Positions 1 to 4,971 of a stretch of DNA of 5,951 bases are shown here, piece by piece. How positions within the stretch are numbered: position 1 is the stretch's first letter; every line of letters begins with the position of its first letter. This DNA is from Magnetovibrio sp. (lineage in GTDB: Bacteria > Pseudomonadota > Alphaproteobacteria > Rhodospirillales > Magnetovibrionaceae). A program made the position numbers and the translations under genes. The DNA is taken from the NCBI GenBank assembly GCA_016763895.1, contig JAESSV010000192.1, forward strand, positions 1-5,951, given 5' to 3'. The notes beneath the pieces were generated by a model. It worked only from the letters and a program-made list of their open reading frames with translations. It ran no database searches and had not been told where the DNA came from.

Positions 1-709
1 AGCGTTGGGCCACGCCAAGACGAGCCGCCGCAACGGCCGCGCCCCTTGTCGCCATGGTGTCTTCTAATCCGCTTAACCATACATCGTCAAAAGTTTGGTC
101 CGTCAACAGTTTTGAGCGTTCCCGCAAAGCATGGGTATAGGCTTTGGTGCGCCCCGCATGGGCCGGATCGAACGAATACACCAGCCGATCTAAAAAACGG
201 CGGCGTTCTTGGGACCCGTCTAAAAACAACCGATCCATTTGCGGCGTTAACCAATGGGTCGAAAAATGTTCGGCCAAAACAGCCACGGCCCGCTTGGGCT
301 CGCCGTCCACATGAACCACACGCTTGGTCGATTTTGCGTCGGCGTCTAGGCCCGTGCCCAAATTGACCGAAGCCGCGTCGCCTTCGATGGTGGCGGCAAC
401 CGCCCAGGCCCGGCCTTGGTGTTCGCCCGGCAACCGGCGTCCGAGATCTGGCAAGCGTGCCCGGCGCAATCCGCTGCCCGGCACCAAAAAGGATAAGGCT
501 TCCAACACATTTGTTTTGCCCGCACCATTTGATCCGGTCAGGACCACAGGCCGAGCCCCCGGTTCCAAACGAACCTTTTCATAACAGCGAAAATTGGTCA
601 ACGTCAGGCGTGCGCACGAAAGCCGCACGGCTTGGGCCCCGGAACACCCCGGGGAAGTTTGATCAAGGGACGCTTGATCAAGAGCGACGGAAGCCGAACC
701 GTTTGTCAC
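1..709 (-). CDS. recF: RecF, DNA replication and repair SMC-like ATPase (partial, 3' end beyond window)
   Basis: RecF is a cytoplasmic ABC/SMC-like ATPase that, with RecO and RecR, helps load RecA at single-strand gaps. The visible 236 codons include the family N-terminus (LTLTNFRCYE), a Walker A motif GSNGAGKTN, the following LEALSFLVPGSGLRRA, and the conserved block WLTPQMDRLFLDGSQERRRF. The C-terminal signature and Walker B lie beyond the left edge. No ATG is available: the frame opens after a TGA at about 755. I prefer GTG at 707-709 because AAGGA lies 12 nt upstream; GTG at 626-628 matches shorter homologues but has no ribosome binding site. The preferred start gives about 27 extra residues, with two LDQ repeats encoded by TTGATCAA duplicated 15 bp apart. 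It follows dnaN after 118 bp, as in the usual dnaA-dnaN-recF order. Identity is certain, the start is not. Confidence 0.93.
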   Translation of the reverse strand, partial: MTNGSASVALDQASLDQTSPGCSGAQAVRLSCARLTLTNFRCYEKVRLEPGARPVVLTGSNGAGKTNVLEALSFLVPGSGLRRARLPDLGRRLPGEHQGRAWAVAATIEGDAASVNLGTGLDADAKSTKRVVHVDGEPKRAVAVLAEHFSTHWLTPQMDRLFLDGSQERRRFLDRLVYSFDPAHAGRTKAYTHALRERSKLLTDQTFDDVWLSGLEDTMATRGAAVAAARLGVAQR

Positions 710-790
710 GTTTCTGCAAATTCCTTTTTTAGCCTCAACAGGCCGTTCCAAACATCATTAAAACCCAAAATTCTCAAAGCTCGAAGCTCT

Positions 791-811
791 AAACCCAACA
801 CCCAAAACCCA
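791..811 (-). repeat. Three-copy 7-bp TTTTGGG-like repeat between dnaN and recF
   Basis: On the minus strand three GGG runs recur every 7 bases (plus-strand CCC at 794, 801 and 808), and a fourth GGG lies at 764-766. The spacing to the fourth run is too long for a standard quadruplex loop. It lies in the dnaN-recF gap and would be in a dnaN-recF transcript. No function can be assigned; it may be simple slippage repeat. Confidence 0.5.
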
Positions 812-827
812 AAACAAGGCGCTTCGA

Positions 828-1946
828 TCAAACCCGCATGGGCATCAAAACGTACAGCGTGTTTTCATCACCTTCTTCACGAATGATCGTCGGTGCGGCG
901 GCGTCTGAAAGTTGAAGGGTGATATCATCCGCGCTAATTTGGCGCATGATTTCCAGCAAATAAGAGGCATTAAAGCCAATTTCCAAGCGTTCCCCACCGT
1001 AATCGGCTTCTAACTCATCCGTGGCACTGCCGCTGTCGGGACTGGACGCGGACAACACCAAGGACCCGGCATCTAGGGTCAGCTTTACGGCCCGGGATTT
1101 TTCCGTCGAAATCGCAGACACCCGGTCCACCGCATCCGCCAACACTTTGCGGCCAACTTTCAATTCCTTGTCATTGCCTTGGGGAATGACCCGTTCATAA
1201 TCGGGGAAGGTACCGTCAATCAATTTAGACGTTAACATCACGCCGTCGAACGAAAACTGAACTTTGGCATCGGACAAAGACACCAAAATTTCGCCTTCGG
1301 TTTCTTCGATCAATTTGTGCAGCTCATTCACCGTTTTGCGCGGGATAATGATGCCCGGCATGTCTTCGGCACCCACCGGAAGTTCGGTTTCGGTGCTGGC
1401 CAAACGGTGTCCATCGGTGGCAACCGCGCGCAACACCGGGGCTTTGCCTTCGGTATAGGCGTGCAGGTAGATACCGTTCAGGTAATACCGGGTTTCTTCG
1501 GTGGAAATGGCAAAACGGGTTTTATCGATCAAATCTTTCAACTGGGCGGCCACCAAAGCAAAGCTCACGGGCAAATCGCCACCCGACATCACCGGGAATT
1601 CGCTGGCGGGCAGGCACGACAAAGAAAAACGCGAACGCCCGGAACGCAAAACCATCTGTCCGTCCCCGGACGTGGCGTCTAGTTCAACCTCAGCCCCGTC
1701 CGGAAGCTTTTTCACAATGTCATAAAGCATGTGAGCCGGTGCGGTGGTTTCGCCGGGCTCAATCACTTGCGCCTGAGTGGCGTCAACAATGTCTAAATCC
1801 ATGTCGGTGGCATTCAAGCGCAACTGACCGTCTTTGGCGACAAGCTTAACATTGGATAAAATGGGAATGGTATTGCGGCATTCAACAACGTTTTGTACGT
1901 GCCCCAAAGATTTCAAAAGGGCCGCTCTCTCAATAATCAGCTTCAT
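828..1946 (-). CDS. dnaN: DnaN, DNA polymerase III beta sliding clamp
   Basis: DnaN forms the ring-shaped homodimer that tethers DNA polymerase III and many repair proteins to DNA. The 372-residue length is normal. It starts MKLIIERAALLKSLGHVQNV, contains the mid-protein block AVATDGHRLA and the domain-two segment IIPRKTVNEL, then LIDGTFPDYERVIP, and ends with the typical YVLMPMRV, which forms part of the client-binding pocket. Three clamp domains of about 120 residues each are implied. The ATG is preceded by GGATGAG, ending 2 nt before the start codon with GGA 6 nt away, a good ribosome binding site. It sits between dnaA and recF in the standard order. A 335-bp gap upstream contains its own extended -10 promoter and leader hairpins, so it is probably transcribed at least partly independently of dnaA. 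Confidence 0.98.
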   Translation of the reverse strand: MKLIIERAALLKSLGHVQNVVECRNTIPILSNVKLVAKDGQLRLNATDMDLDIVDATQAQVIEPGETTAPAHMLYDIVKKLPDGAEVELDATSGDGQMVLRSGRSRFSLSCLPASEFPVMSGGDLPVSFALVAAQLKDLIDKTRFAISTEETRYYLNGIYLHAYTEGKAPVLRAVATDGHRLASTETELPVGAEDMPGIIIPRKTVNELHKLIEETEGEILVSLSDAKVQFSFDGVMLTSKLIDGTFPDYERVIPQGNDKELKVGRKVLADAVDRVSAISTEKSRAVKLTLDAGSLVLSASSPDSGSATDELEADYGGERLEIGFNASYLLEIMRQISADDITLQLSDAAAPTIIREEGDENTLYVLMPMRV

Positions 1947-1975
1947 ATCTCATCCAACATTTCGATCAATTTATT

Positions 1976-2006
1976 AAAAAAAATCCATTGGCACCCCTGT
2001 GCCCAA
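1976..2006 (-). terminator. Terminator-like hairpin with T8 tract in the dnaN leader
   Basis: On the minus strand TTGGGCAC and GTGCCAA pair into a 7-bp stem with one bulged G and an AGGG loop (2006 to 1988). Four bases later come eight T residues (1983-1976), 30 bp before the dnaN ATG. It could end leftover dnaA transcripts or act as an attenuator on the dnaN leader. The four-base gap before the T tract weakens it as an intrinsic terminator. Confidence 0.4.
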
Positions 2007-2010
2007 ACGA

Positions 2011-2027
2011 TCCCTTTAAAAAAGGGA
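2011..2027 (-). other. Perfect 7-bp stem hairpin at the predicted 5' end of the dnaN transcript
   Basis: Plus-strand TCCCTTT (2011-2017) and AAAGGGA (2021-2027) are perfectly complementary around a 3-base AAA centre. With the TATAAT at 2032-2037, transcription would begin near 2025, so the hairpin would sit at or partly beyond the mRNA 5' end. It could be a 5' stabilising stem or a DNA dyad for a regulator. Function is inferred only. Confidence 0.5.
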
Positions 2028-2031
2028 AGTC

Positions 2032-2040
2032 ATTATACCA
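2032..2040 (-). promoter_or_regulatory. Extended -10 promoter for dnaN
   Basis: The minus strand reads TGGTATAAT: a perfect -10 hexamer TATAAT at 2032-2037 with the TGn extension. The -35 region is poor (TTCGGA at 16-bp spacing), as expected for extended -10 promoters. It would give a leader of about 80 nt before dnaN. Confidence 0.65.
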
Positions 2041-2157
2041 AGGTAGCCCCAAATCCGAAGCGTTTTTTCAAACCGGATCTAGAGTGAATTTTACAATGAT
2101 TTCAATGGCTTGGATATGCAAATCTTGAGAAAAATGAGACGCCGTCGTTCAGCCCTT

Positions 2158-2180
2158 AAAAATTGGCGAATCGGCGCCAA
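2158..2180 (-). terminator. Probable intrinsic terminator downstream of dnaA
   Basis: On the minus strand TTGGCG, a CCGATT loop and CGCCAA form a perfect 6-bp stem (2180-2163), followed directly by TTTTT (2162-2158). It lies about 100 bp after the dnaA stop codon and upstream of the dnaN promoter, fitting termination of the dnaA mRNA. The stem is short, and the matching plus strand also has A-runs on both sides, so strength is uncertain. Confidence 0.55.
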
Positions 2181-2196
2181 AAAAAACGGCCCTTAA

Positions 2197-2251
2197 GTGT
2201 TCAACCCGTGTTCAATCCGTGTTCAATCCGTGTTCAACCTGGGTTCAATCC
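2197..2251. repeat. Five-copy 11-bp tandem array just after dnaA
   Basis: Five consecutive 11-bp units: GTGTTCAACCC, GTGTTCAATCC twice, GTGTTCAACCT and GGGTTCAATCC. TTCAA recurs at 2200, 2211, 2222, 2233 and 2244, close to one helical turn, so identical faces are presented on one side of the DNA. The array is 31 bp past the dnaA stop codon and before the probable dnaA terminator, so it would also be in the dnaA 3' untranslated RNA. It resembles a binding-site array in form, but no known protein site is recognised. Confidence 0.85.
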
Positions 2252-2260
2252 AAGAGCCGT

Positions 2261-2275
2261 TTAAAGAGATTTTAA
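2261..2275. promoter_or_regulatory. CtrA-like TTAA-N7-TTAA motif
   Basis: TTAA at 2261-2264 and 2272-2275 are separated by exactly seven bases, the layout of the alphaproteobacterial CtrA site, and a further TTAAC begins at 2282. TTTAAAGAG is also repeated 11 bp apart here (2260, 2271). The position, within 20 bp of the dnaA stop codon, is unusual for a promoter operator, and AT-rich sequence can give this match by chance. Confidence 0.3.
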
Positions 2276-2281
2276 AGAGCC

Positions 2282-3847
2282 TTAACCCTCAAGCATGCGC
2301 CGCAGAAGTTCCACGTCTTCGGCAAAACTGGCGTCGTGTTCTCTGAGCTCGTCTACTTTTTTCACGGCGTGCATCACGGTGGTGTGATCGCGACCGCCGA
2401 ATTTGCGGCCAATTTCTGGAAGCGAACGAGACGTCAACTGTTTGGCCAAATACATGGCAACCTGGCGAGGACGGGCCACGGACCGGGCTCGGCGTGCGGA
2501 GTGCATGTCTGAGGTGCGGATGTTGAAATGTGCCGCGACCTTTTTTTGAATTTCTTCGATGGTGACCCGGCGATCATGGGCCCGGATCAGGTCATGCAAA
2601 ACGTCTTGTACACTTTCCAAGGTGATGTCACGGCCCACCAATGACGAATGTGCGGCCACGCGGTTCAACGCGCCTTCAAGTTCGCGCACGTTCGAGGTGA
2701 TTTTATGGGCTAAAAATTCCATAACCTTGCCCGGCACTTCGACGTTCATGCGTTCGGCTTTGGCTTGCAAGATGCCCAAACGCAATTCATACGTGGTGGC
2801 ATGAAGATCAGCCACCAGACCACAATTCAAACGCGACTTCAGGCGTTCTTCCATGCCTTCCAAATCGGACGGTGATTTATCCGCTGAAATAACGATTTGG
2901 CGACCTTGGTCAACCAGCGCATTAAACGTGTGGAAGAATTCTTCCTGGGTGGAATCTTTGCCGGAAATGAATTGCACATCGTCAATCATCAAAACGTCAA
3001 CATTGCGAAACTGTTCTTTGAAGTCGACCGTGTTTTGTTCGCGAAGCGCGCGGATGAAACGGTACATGAATTTTTCAGCCGACATATAAATCACGGTGCG
3101 GCTGGGATCTTCTTCGCGAATTTTCCACGCAATTGCGTGCATCAAATGCGTTTTGCCAAGACCAACCCCACCATACAAAAACAACGGATTAAATTGGGCA
3201 TTGGGCTGTTCTGCCACGCGCAAGGACGCCGCATGGGCAAATTCATTGGATTTACCCACCACAAAATTTTCAAAGGTGAAGCGGCTGTCCAAGGGGGCGC
3301 TGATGTCTAGGGCACTTGAGTTCGTGCTGTCAAAGCTCGCAAGATGCGGCACCGCACGGCTTGCAAAGACATTGGGCCGTGTTCCGGGCATGGAGGAAGG
3401 CGAAGATATTTCGCCGCGCGCGGTCATCGTATTGCCAGCTACAGTATGACCAGAGGGAGCATGACCAGAGGGGGCATGACCAGAGGGCAAATGACCAGCC
3501 ACGGAATGACCAGAGGCGGAATGAGACGTTTGGGTGTTGGCGGAAACGGGAATAGGCGCCGCATTTTTCTTTTGCCCGTAATCCGCTTGAATGAAAATCT
3601 CAACGTTCGATATTTCAGAATCAGATCCCTGCCAAAGCTCGCAAAGGCGATCCATGTAATGGGCACACACCCAATCTTTCATGAAACGGGTCGGAACAGA
3701 AATGCGCACGCTGTCGCCCGAAACTTCCCGGACGGTCATGGTCTTTAACCAGCTTTGAAAAGCGGCTTCGCCGATCTCGCTGCGCAAGCTGGCCAGAACA
3801 CTATCCCACTGTTCAACAACTAAGACATCCACGGCTAACGAACGCAT
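2282..3847 (-). CDS. dnaA: DnaA, chromosomal replication initiator
   Basis: DnaA is the AAA+ ATPase that binds DnaA boxes, melts the origin and recruits helicase. At 521 residues it is slightly long. Domain I (about 12-90) contains WLKTMTV and the KDWV segment. Domain II (about 91-185) is a low-complexity linker with six five-residue repeats ending in GH (110-139). The AAA+ domain has Walker A GGVGLGKTH (226-234), Walker B LMIDDVQF (286-293) and the arginine-finger block RLKSR (335-339). Domain IV carries the basic RARSVARPRQVAMYL (454-468 region) and the DnaA signature GGRDHTTVMHA (484-494). All catalytic motifs are intact. Residues 341-342 are NC where I expect GW or a relative. The ATG is preceded by AGGA with 9 nt spacing. 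The upstream neighbour rpsT is separated by 692 bp with repeats, and dnaN follows. Confidence 0.98.
   Translation of the reverse strand: MRSLAVDVLVVEQWDSVLASLRSEIGEAAFQSWLKTMTVREVSGDSVRISVPTRFMKDWVCAHYMDRLCELWQGSDSEISNVEIFIQADYGQKKNAAPIPVSANTQTSHSASGHSVAGHLPSGHAPSGHAPSGHTVAGNTMTARGEISSPSSMPGTRPNVFASRAVPHLASFDSTNSSALDISAPLDSRFTFENFVVGKSNEFAHAASLRVAEQPNAQFNPLFLYGGVGLGKTHLMHAIAWKIREEDPSRTVIYMSAEKFMYRFIRALREQNTVDFKEQFRNVDVLMIDDVQFISGKDSTQEEFFHTFNALVDQGRQIVISADKSPSDLEGMEERLKSRLNCGLVADLHATTYELRLGILQAKAERMNVEVPGKVMEFLAHKITSNVRELEGALNRVAAHSSLVGRDITLESVQDVLHDLIRAHDRRVTIEEIQKKVAAHFNIRTSDMHSARRARSVARPRQVAMYLAKQLTSRSLPEIGRKFGGRDHTTVMHAVKKVDELREHDASFAEDVELLRRMLEG
3431..3520 (-). repeat. 15-bp minisatellite inside dnaA domain II
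   Basis: Six 15-bp units lie head to tail: five begin ATGACCAG on the plus strand (3446-3520) and one diverged unit precedes them (3431-3445). They encode SASGH, SVAGH, LPSGH, APSGH, APSGH and TVAGN. Two central units differ by one base, which suggests recent duplication. The period keeps the frame and falls in the linker, where length change is tolerated, so copy number may vary between strains. Five histidines in a regular spacing are unusual for this linker. Confidence 0.92.
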
Positions 3848-3868
3848 TCTTTAATTTCCTATGCCACA

Positions 3869-3884
3869 CAGAAGTCAACTTCTG
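3869..3884. promoter_or_regulatory. 16-bp dyad 22 bp upstream of the dnaA start
   Basis: CAGAAGTCAACTTCTG has perfect 7-bp arms around a two-base centre and contains TTGACT on the minus strand. Its position just upstream of the dnaA ribosome binding site suits an operator or a short leader hairpin. No protein family's consensus is recognised. Confidence 0.45.
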
Positions 3885-3945
3885 AACGCAGCCAAATAAA
3901 ACAAAAACAAACGTCAGCACTTTGCCGCATGCGGCTGCTAACGAT

Positions 3946-3975
3946 AACCTAAGGGAGCTTATTGGGCGTTATCAA
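3946..3975 (-). promoter_or_regulatory. Weak candidate dnaA promoter
   Basis: Minus-strand TTGATA (3970-3975) is five of six with TTGACA and is followed after 18 bases by TAGGTT (3946-3951), only three of six with TATAAT. It would give a leader of about 90 nt including the 16-bp dyad. This is the best match I found close to dnaA but it is weak. Confidence 0.22.
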
Positions 3976-4001
3976 ACGTAGCTTTTTTTCTCCACGTTCC
4001 G

Positions 4002-4108
4002 AAAACTTTCCGGGATCCGAGACTTTCCGGTATCCAAGACTTTCCGGGATCCAAGACTTTCTTGGGTCCAAAATTGGGTCCAAGATTGGGTCCAAGGCTT
4101 TCCGGGGG
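4002..4108. repeat. 17-bp/12-bp tandem repeat array upstream of dnaA
   Basis: Four 17-bp units around AAGACTTTCCGGGATCC occupy 4002-4018, 4019-4035, 4036-4052 and 4053-4069. The fourth changes to CTTGGGTCC, then two 12-bp units AA(A/G)ATTGGGTCC follow (4070-4093), and a last partial unit AAGGCTTTCCGGGGG ends the array. The 12-bp units look like the fourth unit with five bases lost, so the array grew by stepwise duplication and deletion. It lies about 155-260 bp upstream of dnaA. Frames through it give only repeat peptides. It could be iteron-like binding sites or a neutral minisatellite. Confidence 0.88.
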
Positions 4109-4348
4109 ACGTTGGTCATGAGCCCCTTCATCAGGCCATTTTACAACAAACACAAATCGGGATGAAAAAAATAAAATGGCTCCGTTCGAAAAAAAGATCG
4201 TTCGTTCTTTAGGCGCATCACCAAGTCCTCCCCGACTTGATAACGAGGCTGATCTTAGAGTTTGTGGCTGCGAGTTTCAACCTAGCCACGGGCCTAAAAA
4301 ATTAAATAATTGCCTTGACTCTCCGCGGGCTCATTATTTCCATCCACG

Positions 4349-4357
4349 TTATTCACA
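4349..4357 (+). promoter_or_regulatory. DnaA box TTATTCACA
   Basis: This 9-mer is an exact match to the relaxed DnaA-box consensus TTATNCACA. It is upstream of dnaA, next to an AT-rich tract and a GANTC site at 4317-4321. It may serve dnaA autoregulation or be part of an origin. One exact 9-mer alone is modest evidence. Confidence 0.5.
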
Positions 4358-4394
4358 CCCCCCTAAAAAGCGTTGTAAATACTAGGGCTTTGGC

Positions 4395-4403
4395 TGTGGA
4401 AAA
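4395..4403 (-). promoter_or_regulatory. DnaA-box-like sequence TTTTCCACA (one mismatch)
   Basis: The minus strand reads TTTTCCACA, one base from TTATCCACA. It is 37 bp from the exact box and in the opposite orientation. Weak on its own, it gains some support from the neighbouring box. Confidence 0.3.
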
Positions 4404-4479
4404 AGGGGTTGATAATTCTCACCATACCCCTGCATGCAGGCTCTTTTTCGCCGGATTTAAACAAGATTTTTGGCGCACG

Positions 4480-4512
4480 AAAGGCCGCGCTCGTCTGAAC
4501 CAGCGCGGCCTT
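4480..4512 (-). terminator. rpsT terminator hairpin
   Basis: A perfect 10-bp GC-rich stem (AAGGCCGCGC at 4481-4490 with GCGCGGCCTT at 4503-4512) and a 12-base loop lies about 30 bp after the rpsT stop codon. On the minus strand only three T residues end the structure, so termination may be imperfect or need Rho. Confidence 0.65.
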
Positions 4513-4539
4513 AAATTCGTGTCTAGACAGCCGCTTAAA

Positions 4540-4806
4540 TTAAGCGCTGATCGCTTTTACAGAAGCACATAAACGTGACAACTTGCGAGACATTGTATTT
4601 TTATCAAATACGCCTTTTTGAGCGCCGCGCATCATTTGTGGTTCAGCAGCTTTCAAAGCGACCTGAGCGGCTTCTTTGTCACCCAAAACCACAGCAGCTT
4701 CGACTTTTTTAATAAAAGTACGAACGCTTGAACGACGCGTACCGTTTACGGCTTTGCGGCGGGCTGTTTGACGAATACGTTTTTTTGCAGACTTGTGGTT
4801 AGCCAT
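4540..4806 (-). CDS. rpsT: Ribosomal protein S20
   Basis: S20 is a small basic protein that binds 16S rRNA early in 30S subunit assembly. The 88-residue length is normal for the family. It begins MANHKSAKKRIRQTARRKAV, a hallmark S20 N-terminus, and has the alanine/lysine-rich helical middle (IKKVEAAV) and the block KGVFDKNTMSRKLSRL near the C-terminus. The ATG has AAGGA 10 nt upstream. A strong promoter lies 47-75 bp upstream and a GC-rich hairpin follows the stop codon, so it is probably a single-gene transcription unit, placed between the mutM-side genes and dnaA as in many alphaproteobacteria. Confidence 0.98.
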   Translation of the reverse strand: MANHKSAKKRIRQTARRKAVNGTRRSSVRTFIKKVEAAVVLGDKEAAQVALKAAEPQMMRGAQKGVFDKNTMSRKLSRLCASVKAISA

Positions 4807-4852
4807 TTTTTAAAATTCCTTACGTGGAACCCTATGTCCCTACGGAAGCGGC

Positions 4853-4881
4853 GTTATAGAATGCAAGAGCGGCGGCGTCAA
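4853..4881 (-). promoter_or_regulatory. Sigma70 promoter of rpsT
   Basis: Minus-strand TTGACG (4876-4881) and TATAAC (4853-4858) are each five of six with consensus and are separated by exactly 17 bases. Transcription would start near 4846, giving a leader of about 40 nt before rpsT. This is the best promoter in the window. Confidence 0.8.
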
Positions 4882-4901
4882 CCCTTATCGTCGCTTAATC
4901 T

Positions 4902-4939
4902 GGAGCTATTTTTTGGCCAAGACGCTATTTTTCGGCCAA
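4902..4939. repeat. Imperfect 19-bp tandem duplication upstream of the rpsT promoter
   Basis: Two adjacent 19-bp copies (4902-4920 and 4921-4939) share GCTATTTTT and GGCCAA with a few differences. They lie 20-60 bp upstream of the rpsT -35 and join directly to the 17-bp duplication that follows. Confidence 0.75.
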
Positions 4940-4971
4940 GGCGGGGGTCAGGGCAAGGCGGGGGTCAGGGC
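4938..4971. repeat. Exact 17-bp tandem duplication at the 3' end of the small exported gene
   Basis: AAGGCGGGGGTCAGGGC occurs twice without a mismatch (4938-4954 and 4955-4971). Exactness suggests recent origin. As 17 is not a multiple of three, the duplication shifts the reading frame and makes the current stop codon at 4948-4950. Confidence 0.9.

Larger units (their letters stand above)
3848..4539. other. Gene-free 692-bp region upstream of dnaA
   Basis: No open frame here looks like a protein. From dnaA outward it holds a 16-bp dyad, an AT-rich A/C-rich run at about 3894-3912, a 12-bp palindrome GCCGCATGCGGC at 3924-3935, the 17/12-bp array, an AT-rich stretch near 4160-4180 and 4295-4312, hairpins at 4222-4239 and 4264-4289, DnaA-box-like sites, a palindrome CCTGCATGCAGG at 4429-4440, and the rpsT terminator. 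It must contain the dnaA promoter(s), and may hold origin elements, but no complete origin can be claimed. Confidence 0.7.

Noticed and set aside
767..800. Terminator after dnaN
   Set aside because: The only stem (AGAGCT/AGCTTT) is short with a G-U pair and no adjacent T tract.
764..810. G-quadruplex in the dnaN-recF gap
   Set aside because: Three GGG runs are close, but the fourth is 27 bases away, too far for a standard quadruplex.
46..886. Plus-strand open frames opposite recF and the dnaN-recF gap
   Set aside because: They lie antisense to clear RecF coding sequence, have no recognisable domain or ribosome binding site, and read as arginine/proline-rich shadow peptides.
1264..1725. Plus-strand open frames opposite dnaN
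   Set aside because: They overlap a complete conserved dnaN gene on the other strand and show no protein-like features.
2197..2251. CRISPR array
   Set aside because: Units are 11 bp with no unique spacers between them, so it is a simple tandem array.
2559..3748. Plus-strand open frames and a 75-codon minus frame within dnaA
   Set aside because: All are out-of-frame readings of dnaA; the low-complexity ones come from the 15-bp repeat.
3949..4165. Overlapping small open frames on both strands in the 17/12-bp array
   Set aside because: Open only because the repeats lack stops; peptides are repeat copies with no start signal or domain.
4315..4343. Plus-strand promoter beginning TTGACT
   Set aside because: No -10 at a workable spacing and no plus-strand gene downstream.
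4429..4440. CCTGCATGCAGG palindrome as a terminator
   Set aside because: No loop bases beyond the palindrome centre and the T run is not placed for either gene; it may be a plain 12-bp palindrome.
4176..4572. Two plus-strand open frames between dnaA and rpsT
   Set aside because: One runs into the rpsT 3' end antisense, neither has a ribosome binding site or recognisable sequence.
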